Below, one piece after another: positions 19,358 through 26,821 of a stretch of DNA of 64,000 nt (position 1 is its first letter; every line of letters begins with the position of its first letter). A program made the translations under genes and the position numbers. Location: assembly GCA_022457155.1 (NCBI GenBank), contig JAJGOT010001005.1, forward strand, positions 45,391-109,390, written 5' to 3'. The notes beneath the pieces were generated by a model. That model did not search any database, was not told where the DNA came from, and saw nothing but the letters and a program-made list of their open reading frames with translations. This stretch comes from Cladopsammia gracilis. Its lineage: Eukaryota; Cnidaria; Anthozoa; Scleractinia; Dendrophylliidae.

Positions 19358-21181
19358 TTATCTCATCCAGGCAAGAAAGCCTGCCAAAGCAAGCGCACCC
19401 ACACCAATGAGCGCCTTGTTTACATGATGCGGCTCGATCTTGGTCTCTTGTGTTGTGACTGGTTTTGGTGTGGGGGCTAGTTGTGGTGTGGGGGCTGGTT
19501 TTGGGTCTTTTGGTGCGATGCCCTGTGCCTGTGTGGCCTGTTTGTGAATCGGGTTCGATGGGTGGCTGTTTGGTGGATTAATCTTTGTCGGCCCTCCGTC
19601 CATGGGGCGAAGGGAGGCTTTTTTTGTGGTAAGATTGACATCATTGTTAACACCAAGCTTCATCCCTTGCGTTGCCTGCATAAGATTGTTGTTGTACCCC
19701 ACCACGCTCTCTGTGTTGATAACCATGCGTGACGGCATCAGCCAGCTACCAGGGGCCACTACAAAGTTAAGCCACACTTTCGTTGCTTGGATAGCCTGCT
19801 GATAATGCTGTACGCTTAGAGATATGTCGTTCAGTCTTATGGAGTCCTCTAAGAGTGTGAGGAATACTCTCTGCGTTTCGAATGCTCGGCCTCCATTCCC
19901 AAGAATGCTGCTGCGAGTGTTTGCTTGTGCACCCAGAATGCAGTACACAAAGGCCTCGATTGACTGATTCGTACGCGCGAGCCCTGGCTGTGTTAGCCCT
20001 TGTGCATAATTAGGCACAAAGTGCTCGAACTGACTAACAGCGCCCTGGTCGTTACGAACGAAATATATGCCGTTTGCACGATAGTTTGGGTCTTTTCTGT
20101 CTGTAACGCGCTCGTCATCAAACAGGGCTAGATCGGGATCAGGATAGTCGTAATCAGTAGAAAGGGGGCCACTATATGTGACCCAAATGTACACATTGCC
20201 AAGGCCGTGATTCTTGCCATATGTGAAACGGAAGTCAGAATTGGGGTCTACACCGAACTCTTGGCAAATCCTCTTGTATGCGTCGATGTTGAACTTGTTG
20301 TCTTCCTGGTTGAATGTAGGGTCGTCTGGCAAAGCACTCACGCTCTGTTCCCCACCCAGCTTGTAAAGGATTCGTCTTGTTGTGAAATAGACGTGAAACC
20401 TGTAAAATGACCGAAGCTGTGGGGTTAGGGAGAGAGTCGAGTTCTTATCAAACAGAAGGTCACGCGAGATCCCGCAGCCAGTTGTTGCACACCACAAGGC
20501 GAAGTTTAGTTGTTGTGGCCAGAAACTCATATGCGGACTGCCGAGCCACTTTCTCCCATATTTCGCAGTTGTGAACGTAATCTGTGTGTCTCTGAAAATG
20601 TTTCTGTATTTCGTTGTGAAATAATCAGTTGGCGTGACATAGATCTTTTGCGCTTCGTCGTTCAAGACAGAGCCAATCATCATGTCTTTGTCGATTGATG
20701 TGAAGAAATCAACAGCAGGGATTGGCTTTTGTGTGTTTCGGTTTAACATCAACTGATAGGGGAAACCACCAATATACTCTAAACCAAGCGCGTCTTTCAG
20801 GGCTTGTGACCAATCCTTGTGCGGTATGTCTGCGGGCATAGCCCAGGAGCCTGGGCCCTTTATGAAAAGCACTTCTCCTGTGGCTTTGTGATTTTCGTCG
20901 AAAGAAACTTCTGTTGTAAATCTTGAAATATCAGCGTGCGGGAAACGCCTTTTGAAGTCTGAGATTGCCTTAGCCTTGGCGGCTGTAGAGAGTTTTTCAG
21001 CCTCTGGCGTTTTCATCCAAGCCAGTTGCGGATTTACTGTGGGGTGTGGATTTACTGCAGGATGTTGATAAATATTAGGGGGACGAGGAAAAAACGGGGG
21101 CGGGGGTCCGTAATCGTGACCGCCAATGTCTAGACCGAGATTTGAACCAGGATTAAAACCACCAGGGCGTCTGCCAAACAT
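19358..21181 (-). CDS. large conserved protein, probably virion structural
   Basis: 607 residues. The N-terminal 70 residues are Gly/Pro/Asn-rich with tandem NPHPTVNPQ-like repeats. The core (about 100-500) is conserved-looking beta-rich sequence including PQQLNFALWCATTGCG, RFHVYFTTRRILYKLGG, GKNHGLGNVYIWVTYSG and MPSRMVINTESVVGYNN. The C-terminus is a proline-rich linker (PAPTPQLAPTPKP) with one terminal hydrophobic helix (ALIGVGALALAGFLAW). Size and the Pro-rich membrane anchor suggest an outer virion or capsid-associated protein. I cannot assign a fold; it could be a second capsid-type protein. Frame intact. Confidence 0.65.
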   Translation of the reverse strand: MFGRRPGGFNPGSNLGLDIGGHDYGPPPPFFPRPPNIYQHPAVNPHPTVNPQLAWMKTPEAEKLSTAAKAKAISDFKRRFPHADISRFTTEVSFDENHKATGEVLFIKGPGSWAMPADIPHKDWSQALKDALGLEYIGGFPYQLMLNRNTQKPIPAVDFFTSIDKDMMIGSVLNDEAQKIYVTPTDYFTTKYRNIFRDTQITFTTAKYGRKWLGSPHMSFWPQQLNFALWCATTGCGISRDLLFDKNSTLSLTPQLRSFYRFHVYFTTRRILYKLGGEQSVSALPDDPTFNQEDNKFNIDAYKRICQEFGVDPNSDFRFTYGKNHGLGNVYIWVTYSGPLSTDYDYPDPDLALFDDERVTDRKDPNYRANGIYFVRNDQGAVSQFEHFVPNYAQGLTQPGLARTNQSIEAFVYCILGAQANTRSSILGNGGRAFETQRVFLTLLEDSIRLNDISLSVQHYQQAIQATKVWLNFVVAPGSWLMPSRMVINTESVVGYNNNLMQATQGMKLGVNNDVNLTTKKASLRPMDGGPTKINPPNSHPSNPIHKQATQAQGIAPKDPKPAPTPQLAPTPKPVTTQETKIEPHHVNKALIGVGALALAGFLAWMR

Positions 21182-21225
21182 GATTATATATTAAATATAT
21201 TTATGAAATATTTATATATACAATC
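21182..21225. promoter_or_regulatory. bidirectional TA-rich promoter region
   Basis: A 44-base divergent gap between starts at 21181 (minus) and 21226 (plus). It contains TTTAATATATAATC facing one ATG and TTTATATATACAATC facing the other. Confidence 0.6.
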
Positions 21226-21912
21226 ATGGTTATGCTAAGAATCTTCACACATTCGAACCCCCACACAATCTACTTCGATCACCCTCTTCCGAAGCCGAGT
21301 TTCATTCGGCTTATCGCTTTCTGGCTTTATCAATCGTGGCATACTTTGAAAGAAGAAGCAACAATAACATGGTATACAACTGGCGAGAATAAAACAGGAA
21401 CTGTCTTGAAAATACCCGAAGGACATTACACTCCAGAAACTCTGAAGAGTTGGGTAGAGGAGTTATTTAAGGGGCAACCAGTAAAGGTACATATCGTAAA
21501 CGATTAACCCTTTGCGAGAATGCATCTGAAAAAACATTTTCCTAATGATGTAGAACTAAGTCCTAATTTGGCTAAATTGTTCGGTATAAGTACTAGATTA
21601 CAGAGGGATACATACATTAAAAAACTTACATCGCCAGCGATGTATTACGTTCACTGTGATCTTATCGATAAAGAACAAACCTTACTCAATGGAAAGCCTT
21701 CAGATATTTTGGGGATGGCGAAAATTGAGAACGCCTCCTATTGGGGCGCCTACAATAAGTATGAGTACGCTGAGGACAGAGATAATGCTGCATATCTTAA
21801 AACATCGTCTGGTGAATTTGTAAACAGTTTAACAATTTCAGTCAAGAGCGAACACGGAGAGCTTCTTGATTTCAATGGCTTACCTTTATTTTTTGAAATA
21901 GAAATAATATAA
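21226..21912 (+). pseudogene. minor capsid (penton-like) protein, copy 1, nonsense mutation
   Basis: This copy resembles the adjacent gene at 21926: both begin with a similar N-terminus (SNPHTIYFDHPLPKPSFIRL here, SNPYTIYFDHPLTKPSYIRL there) and share the C-terminal block around HCDLIDKEQ.LLNGKPS and a terminal FDFNGLP-type strand. A single in-frame TAA (about 21505-21507) cuts it into 93 and 130 codons; the frame is otherwise the same on both sides. Penton-like identity is inferred from length, beta-rich composition and neighbourhood. It is a decayed tandem duplicate. Confidence 0.7.
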
Positions 21913-21925
21913 AACTATATACACA
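21913..21925 (+). promoter_or_regulatory. TATATA start-proximal motif
   Basis: The whole 13-base gap between the two penton-like copies is ACTATATACACA-like sequence ending at the ATG of copy 2. Confidence 0.5.
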
Positions 21926-22597
21926 ATGGTGGTGCTTACAATCGTCGCGCCTTCGAACCCTTACACCATCTACTTCGATCACCCACTTACGAAACCTAGC
22001 TATATCCGGCTCGTCTCGTGTTCATTTTACAACTCGTGGCATAATTTGAAAGAAAATGCAACTATTTCAACAACATTAAATGACTCCAATGGATCAACTC
22101 CAACCGTGGCATTACCTCAAGGGCATTACACCATTGATAGCCTAGCGAAAGAATTTAACGACTTAGCCACCAAACATAGAATAAAATTACAATTATCAAC
22201 TACTATAAATACACCAGTCGGCTCGATGGTCATTCACAATGGAAGTAAAGTAAAGTTTAGTGACAATCTGGCAAATTTACTTGGCACAAGATCTGTATTG
22301 TTTATAGTAACATACGTCAAAGGATTAACATCACCAAGCACTTACTTTATCCACTGCGATCTGGTTGATAAAGAACAGAACCTGTTCAACGGTAAGCCTT
22401 CGACTGTCTTGGCTAAATTTGATCTTCGCGGAAAGCCATATGAGAGAGTTTTCTATGAGTCAACACAGCAGAACATCTTGCGTGACGTCTCGTCTGGTGA
22501 TTATGTAAACAGCATAACTCTGTCTGTGAGGGATGAACACAATAACCTTTTTGACTTCAATAACCTGCCGCTTGAATTTGAACTTGAGATTAATTAA
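21926..22597 (+). CDS. minor capsid (penton-like) protein, copy 2, intact
   Basis: 223 residues, beta-rich, with no membrane segment or signal peptide. The N-terminal half covers SYIRLVSCSFYNSWHNL and a Ser/Thr-rich stretch. The C-terminal half holds the strongest conservation with copy 1: YFIHCDLVDKEQNLFNGKPS, YVNSITLSVRDE and FDFNNLPLEFELEI. Size fits a single jelly-roll minor capsid protein that would fill the capsid vertices. The assignment rests on context and length; a structure prediction would settle it. It is the only intact copy. Confidence 0.65.
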   Translation: MVVLTIVAPSNPYTIYFDHPLTKPSYIRLVSCSFYNSWHNLKENATISTTLNDSNGSTPTVALPQGHYTIDSLAKEFNDLATKHRIKLQLSTTINTPVGSMVIHNGSKVKFSDNLANLLGTRSVLFIVTYVKGLTSPSTYFIHCDLVDKEQNLFNGKPSTVLAKFDLRGKPYERVFYESTQQNILRDVSSGDYVNSITLSVRDEHNNLFDFNNLPLEFELEIN

Positions 22598-22618
22598 AAA
22601 ATATATATATACCCCCTG
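22598..22618 (+). promoter_or_regulatory. TATATA start-proximal motif
   Basis: AAAATATATATATACCCCCTG precedes the ATG pair at 22619. Confidence 0.5.
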
Positions 22619-23302
22619 ATGATGAGCTCGGCTAACGTGTTGCCATCAGCTCCTGAATACAGCGAGACTCAGTCACTTTACCCAGTCTTATCCAACGGTG
22701 AAGACTTCAGACTCAAAAAAATTTCTGACTTGCAAAAGGAGCTTGAGTCGGAGGCTAATCATTACAGGCAAGTTGCGAAGAAATACAAGCGAGCACACAC
22801 CATTGTTCACGGGACCGCAGTAAGTTTTGGTTTCATTTCTACAGGCTTGTCTTCAGCCACAATCGTCACAGCCCTGACAGGAGCCGGGCTCATAGCCAGC
22901 CCGGTTATTGCCGGCGTGGCAGCTATGACAGGTTTTTCAGCGGCCGGCATCACTTTGTTTAGTAGGTGGCTTCAGAGAAAAATTACTAAACACGAGAAAA
23001 TATACACACTCGCCCTTGCAAAACGAAACTCTGTCTTTGAGCTGGTTTCAAAGGCTCTAACTGACAAGCGTATCAGTGATCCAGAGTTCAAAATAATCCT
23101 CCGTGAAGTTGAGAGCTATTATGAACTTAAGAACGAAATACGCTCTGGTGAAGCAAAGGCTGCCGTAAACAAGCAAACTCAAACTCAAACGCCAGATCTT
23201 GACAAGATCAGAAAAGAAATCCGCAAGGAAGAACGAGAAAAGATTCAAAAAAAGATTACTTCTCTAGCCGCTCAGTCGAGTTCAGATTTGAGAAACAACT
23301 GA
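22619..23302 (+). CDS. conserved membrane protein with Gly/Ala-rich hydrophobic core
   Basis: 227 residues. A hydrophilic N-terminus leads into a helix (ISDLQKELESEANHYRQV). A long Gly/Ala/Thr-rich hydrophobic region follows at about 68-115 (GLSSATIVTALTGAGLIASP and further), resembling a membrane-inserting hairpin. A helical domain comes next (HEKIYTLALAKRNSVFELVS), and the C-terminus is charged (RKEIRKEEREKIQKK). The protein looks like one conserved widely in cnidarian elements, but no function is known to me. It could be a virion membrane or lytic protein (inference). Confidence 0.65.
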   Translation: MMSSANVLPSAPEYSETQSLYPVLSNGEDFRLKKISDLQKELESEANHYRQVAKKYKRAHTIVHGTAVSFGFISTGLSSATIVTALTGAGLIASPVIAGVAAMTGFSAAGITLFSRWLQRKITKHEKIYTLALAKRNSVFELVSKALTDKRISDPEFKIILREVESYYELKNEIRSGEAKAAVNKQTQTQTPDLDKIRKEIRKEEREKIQKKITSLAAQSSSDLRNN

Positions 23303-23622
23303 ATACAGGATTCTCACTTAGCGTAACAAAGCGTAACACCAACAGGCGCCACATGTCACGCGACATGGTCTAAGCGCCTCAAAAAAAATTCCGAAGCGCC
23401 CCGATTTTATTTTTTCAAACGATTTATCAAAATTACATTCCTGAGCGCCCCAGTTTTAGTGAAAAAAGTGTTTTGGGGGCGCTTCGGTATTTTTGGGGCG
23501 CTTCGGTATGTTCGAGAAGCTTCGAAAAGTTGTAATTTTCTAAATACGGCCTTTACGCAACGTACCCGGAAATCACGGGGAACCCCCCCAATTGAAAAAC
23601 AATTGTATTGTATTGTATAAGC
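23303..23622. other. 320-bp gap with iterated GGGGCGCTTCGG motifs
   Basis: This is the longest gene-free stretch inside the element apart from insertions. It holds CCGAAGCGCCCC once on the plus strand (about 23391) and GGGGGCGCTTCGGTAT twice in the other orientation (about 23473 and 23493), with related AAGCGCCTC and GAGCGCCCC copies. The motifs form short inverted pairs. It may be a regulatory or replication region, or a small MITE. Just before the next ATG lies a TATTGTATTGTATAAGC block. Confidence 0.55.
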
Positions 23623-24279
23623 ATGACTGACTTCACCGCACGGCTCAATGAACTTGACAAACAACACAATTTTGCCATCCTTCGCTCGCTATATGGTGGT
23701 GATTATAGGAAAGAAATACACCGCTTGCGCCTGCCGGAAAAACTTTGCCATATCTACGAAGATATGGGGTTGGCAGAGGTGGGGAAACAATATCTACAAG
23801 AACATTATAACGACTTGCAGCGTGAACGTTGGGCCCGAAGAGTTCTGTCTTGTTATTCTTGCGGTGGCGGCTCATTTTTGCGATCAAGCGCTTCTTGTGA
23901 ACTTTATTGCAAAAAATGCGGTCGTGTGGAAGTGCTAGAGGATTATGCTCCGGCATATACGGATCAAAACATTTTGTACAAACCAAGACAAAGGCAGTCG
24001 GCACGGTGTTATGCGTTTGGGCACGCTTTAACACGGATTTGCAAGAACCTTGGATTGACTATCGACCAAATAAATGAGGTGAAACGTATTTTCAAATTTA
24101 TACAAGCTCGGCTTCCGAGAATCTCTTATACGTTTGTGATCTACAAAATCCTGGACATTACAACGCCGCTTGAAGACCCGCAACGAGCGATTGTAAATTA
24201 CCTTAGGCAACAGATGTCAAACAATATGATAATTAAAAACGAACATTTATGGAGAAAGGCTTTCAAAGATCTGGAGTAA
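23623..24279 (+). CDS. probable VLTF3-like late transcription factor
   Basis: About 218 residues from the ATG at 23623 (the preceding 5 codons are unlikely). The middle holds a four-cysteine zinc ribbon at about residues 77-104 (CYSCGGG ... CKKCGRVE). After it comes YKPRQRQSARCYAFGHALTR, followed by a helical domain that includes PRISYTFVIYKILDI. A zinc ribbon followed by an aromatic/HF-type segment and a helical C-terminus is the layout of poxvirus VLTF3-like factors found in NCLDVs and some Polinton-like viruses. The assignment is from pattern only. Such a factor could act at the shared TATATA motifs of this element. Its 3' end overlaps the convergent exonuclease gene by 17 bases. Confidence 0.5.
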   Translation: MTDFTARLNELDKQHNFAILRSLYGGDYRKEIHRLRLPEKLCHIYEDMGLAEVGKQYLQEHYNDLQRERWARRVLSCYSCGGGSFLRSSASCELYCKKCGRVEVLEDYAPAYTDQNILYKPRQRQSARCYAFGHALTRICKNLGLTIDQINEVKRIFKFIQARLPRISYTFVIYKILDITTPLEDPQRAIVNYLRQQMSNNMIIKNEHLWRKAFKDLE

Positions 24280-25396
24280 AAGTTGCCGCTTTCTCAATAA
24301 GAAAGGCTTCTAACATGGCACTGTCATCGCCGATGTTGTCTTCAAAAGTTTCACCAGGTATGGTTTTATCAAGGTGTTTTTGATTTGATAAATTTTCATG
24401 TATTTTTCTGTGAAGCCTTGCCAAGTTCTCGTGAAATCGTTCGACCTTCGGTTGAATACTGTTCAAAAATCCCTCATGCTTGACAACTTGAAGCTCTGTG
24501 ACATTTAACAATTTCCATGAAAACAAAGCAACCGGCTTCGGCCCCTCATCTGGAGCAAGGAGAGCTTTTTTCATTCTGATGTAACGCAAATACTCTTCAT
24601 CTACGTATTCTTTGCTGAACGACATTCTGACCGCGCCGTAAGAACACCATAGGTCTTTCTCGGCTATTGAAGCCATTATTTGCTCAAATGTCTGAGTTTG
24701 TTTAAGAGCACCAATATCAATAAGTTTAGTTTGATTGCGTGTAAACTTTTGTTTTGAAAACAGATAACATATGCCCCAGGCAAGCGCTGTGTGACCTTTT
24801 GTCTGGTAAATATTTCCGCCGTTTAAAAGATTATTATGATTCGAACTTGGCTCTATCTGGTTTATAGAACACATTCTGAAGTAAGAATCAACGAAAAGGG
24901 CTTTGTTAACCATAGATCCGCTAAAACAAAGGCCCGTTTGTATCTGTGGTGTATAATAACTAGGCACTCGAGTCATAGCTATTTTCCGCTTGAAAGGACA
25001 TTTGAACTCCAAAAGAATTAAATTATTATCTTTGTCTACATAATAGCCGTCAGGACTGCATATAATCTTTCGAAACAATGGGTGATCTGTTGCCAGATTG
25101 AGGGATATAGAATGGGCAAAAACTCTAGCAGAGTGCTTCTGCTCAAAGCATTTACGGGCAAGCGGTTCGAACAGATTGCCCCAGGTACAGGCCGTATTGC
25201 TATGCATGTCTGATGGCTGTAATTTCTTTAAAAGCAAGTTCTTTGGTGTTTCAAATGGCGAAACTCCGATCAAGGCTGCAATTTCGGATGCCCCAAGAGT
25301 ATTTTGTCGATAGCTCACCCAGTCGGCGCTCTTTTGTTTTAGACCAGTGTTCCTCGATTTGAGAAAGTTCAAGAACACTTGTGTTGTCGTCATCAT
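24263..25396 (-). CDS. YqaJ-type viral recombinase / alkaline exonuclease
   Basis: 377 residues. The N-terminal half has the family hallmarks: WVSYRQNTLGASEIAALIGV near residues 26-45, WGNLFEPLARKCFE near 92-106, then the PD-(D/E)XK catalytic pair SPDGYYVD and LLEFKCPF near 133-152, and a downstream QIQTGL helix. This is the fold of lambda exonuclease and YqaJ nucleases, which degrade one strand to prime single-strand annealing recombination. The C-terminal ~150 residues are helical and charged. The start at 25396 has GTATATCA directly upstream. All catalytic residues appear present and the frame is intact. The gene is not a standard Polinton core gene. Confidence 0.82.
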   Translation of the reverse strand: MMTTTQVFLNFLKSRNTGLKQKSADWVSYRQNTLGASEIAALIGVSPFETPKNLLLKKLQPSDMHSNTACTWGNLFEPLARKCFEQKHSARVFAHSISLNLATDHPLFRKIICSPDGYYVDKDNNLILLEFKCPFKRKIAMTRVPSYYTPQIQTGLCFSGSMVNKALFVDSYFRMCSINQIEPSSNHNNLLNGGNIYQTKGHTALAWGICYLFSKQKFTRNQTKLIDIGALKQTQTFEQIMASIAEKDLWCSYGAVRMSFSKEYVDEEYLRYIRMKKALLAPDEGPKPVALFSWKLLNVTELQVVKHEGFLNSIQPKVERFHENLARLHRKIHENLSNQKHLDKTIPGETFEDNIGDDSAMLEAFLIEKAATFTPDL

Positions 25397-25474
25397 TGAT
25401 ATACGAAGGGTAAGTGTTTTTCAATTGGTGATAACCGTGCCTGTCAACACCGACCCCAGTTCATACAAGAAGTG

Positions 25475-25912
25475 TTAAACTACCTTGCTAACAGAAACTA
25501 TGTCATAAGTGTCTAAATAATAAAGATCTTTCTCAGGTACAAGCCATTCGCATCCATCACTATGAACTATTAGAAATCTTGAACACCCGTCATGAACATA
25601 ACGTGAGGGAAAACGTCCTTTCAAAGACGGACAACCCTTTCTGAAGTGTATGGAAATCGTTTGTCTAGACAATCTTCGATTGCATCCGAGACAAATCTCT
25701 TTCGGTCGTGGTTCTGTTCGCAGCTTCTTACAAGCATATTTTTGATGCTCAACAAGCGAATGGCCTTGTGTGAAGTTTAAACCGCAATGTCTGCAAGGAT
25801 TGTATTCGAACGTTCCTTTGTTCTTCGCATACAAGTCATCACCTTCTTTCATCTCAATTCCCCGCATTTTCAAAAACTCAACGGCAGTCATTGCTTTGTT
25901 GCCGAAGGACAT
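25475..25912 (-). CDS. C2H2-type zinc-finger protein
   Basis: About 145 residues. A C2H2-like finger (CRHCGLNF..HSLVEHQKYAC) lies at about residues 38-60. A second Cys/His cluster (CLGCNRRLSRQ..IHFRKGC) lies at about 72-93. The C-terminus is a small, possibly globular segment. It is the last gene before the right inverted repeat, mirroring the zinc finger in the polymerase N-terminus at the other end. The ATG at 25912 follows CATATAAACGTGACC. A DNA-binding or regulatory role is inferred. Confidence 0.65.
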   Translation of the reverse strand: MSFGNKAMTAVEFLKMRGIEMKEGDDLYAKNKGTFEYNPCRHCGLNFTQGHSLVEHQKYACKKLRTEPRPKEICLGCNRRLSRQTISIHFRKGCPSLKGRFPSRYVHDGCSRFLIVHSDGCEWLVPEKDLYYLDTYDIVSVSKVV

Positions 25913-25932
25913 GGTCACGTTTATATGGGGTG

Positions 25933-26172
25933 TAAGGTTTTTTTCAATTGGTTATGTCTAGCTTTAACAAAGGTTCAAAGGGGTATAGAGTAGTTATTGG
26001 GGAGGGCCGTCAAATGCGGTTTTTTCAGAGCCCTAAATAAGCTGCCAAACGCCCGAATTACCGGGCCCCCAGGTCGAATGCAATGAGGCCTGGGGGCCCG
26101 GTAATTCGGGCGTTTGGCGGCTTATTTAGGGCTCTGAAAAAACCGCATTTGACTCCCTCCCCAATAACTACT
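25933..26172 (-). repeat. Polinton-like right terminal inverted repeat (~240 bp)
   Basis: This is the inverted counterpart of 7241-7480. The terminal CCCTCCCCAATAACTACT ends at 26172, directly followed by the AAGGC duplication. Similarity to the left end is near-complete for 184 nt, then patchy to about 25933. Confidence 0.9.
25989..26172. repeat. terminal palindrome (right)
   Basis: This 184-nt hairpin is equivalent to the left one. It differs from the left hairpin by about two substitutions (GCTGCC for GCCGCC in one arm, and GGCC for GGTC beside the loop). Outer and inner arms keep the same GGGAGTC/GGGCCGTC asymmetry as on the left. Confidence 0.92.
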
Positions 26173-26531
26173 AAGGCAAAGGCAAACTTTCTGCATCTAC
26201 GCTTTATACCGACAGTGAACAATTTAGTCCACGGTGCATTTTTTGCAAGAAAGACCACAGGTCCATTAACTGTATGAACATCACTGAACCACACGCTAGA
26301 AGAGCTATACTTACACGAAGTGGAAGGTGCTTTGTGTGTTTGAAAGCTGGACACATCGTTGCGAATTGTCAATCAAAGGCCAGATGTTTTAACTGCGAGG
26401 GCAAACATGATGTAGCGATTTGTGAAACTCCCCAAGATATTCCCCAATCAAAGAATTCAGTACCTGAAGTAGTACCGCCCAGTAGATCTGAGTCTTCCCA
26501 AGAGAAGAAAAGAGATGTAAGAACATCGACA
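26173..26531 (+). pseudogene. BEL/Pao gag, 3' part with zinc knuckles
   Basis: Gag resumes straight after the Polinton-like element. It encodes cysteine-rich motifs CIFCKKDHRSINC and CFVCLKAGHIVANC, then CFNCEGKHDVAIC, typical nucleic-acid-binding knuckles at the C-terminus of BEL gag. The frame continues toward the protease and is cut by the LINE at 26560. Confidence 0.85.
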
Positions 26532-26559
26532 ATGCACATTGGTAGTAACAACAACTCTG
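26532..26559 (+). repeat. 28-bp target duplication of the LINE, left copy
   Basis: The 28 bases starting ATGCACATTGGTAGTAAC recur exactly at 30785-30812 on the other side of the LINE. This length is typical of target-primed reverse transcription. Confidence 0.93.
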
Positions 26560-26821
26560 ATTTTTTTTGTGTTTTTTTTTTAATTTTTTTTTTTGCATTT
26601 TACAAAACCAAGCTTATAAACAAGATATATTACAAGTACAAACAAAATCAACAGCAACAAAAAAAAAAAAAAAAGAGAGAGAGAGAGAAATACAATGTTA
26701 CAACATTTAGATTGAAGTACACCTAGATATAGAGGGGGTAAATAAGAGATTGGATTTTTAATTAGTTTACAGATCAAGATTTATTCGACTTATGAATAGA
26801 GTTCAATTCTATATTTGTACA

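Larger units (their letters stand above)
7241..26172. mobile_element. Polinton/Maverick-like element, 18.9 kb
   Basis: The boundaries are exact: the termini read AGTAGTTATTGGGGAGGG inward from both sides, and AAGGC is duplicated directly outside (7236-7240 and 26173-26177). When the element is removed, the BEL gag frame is continuous. It carries protein-primed polymerase B, a retroviral-type integrase, a packaging ATPase and capsid-type proteins, which is the defining Polinton set. The 5'-AG terminus and the ~19-kb size also fit. Genes run in both directions and are tightly packed. A 5-bp duplication, palindromic termini and the absence of a visible adenain-type protease are unusual. Insertions, stops and frameshifts make this copy defective. 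Confidence 0.95.
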
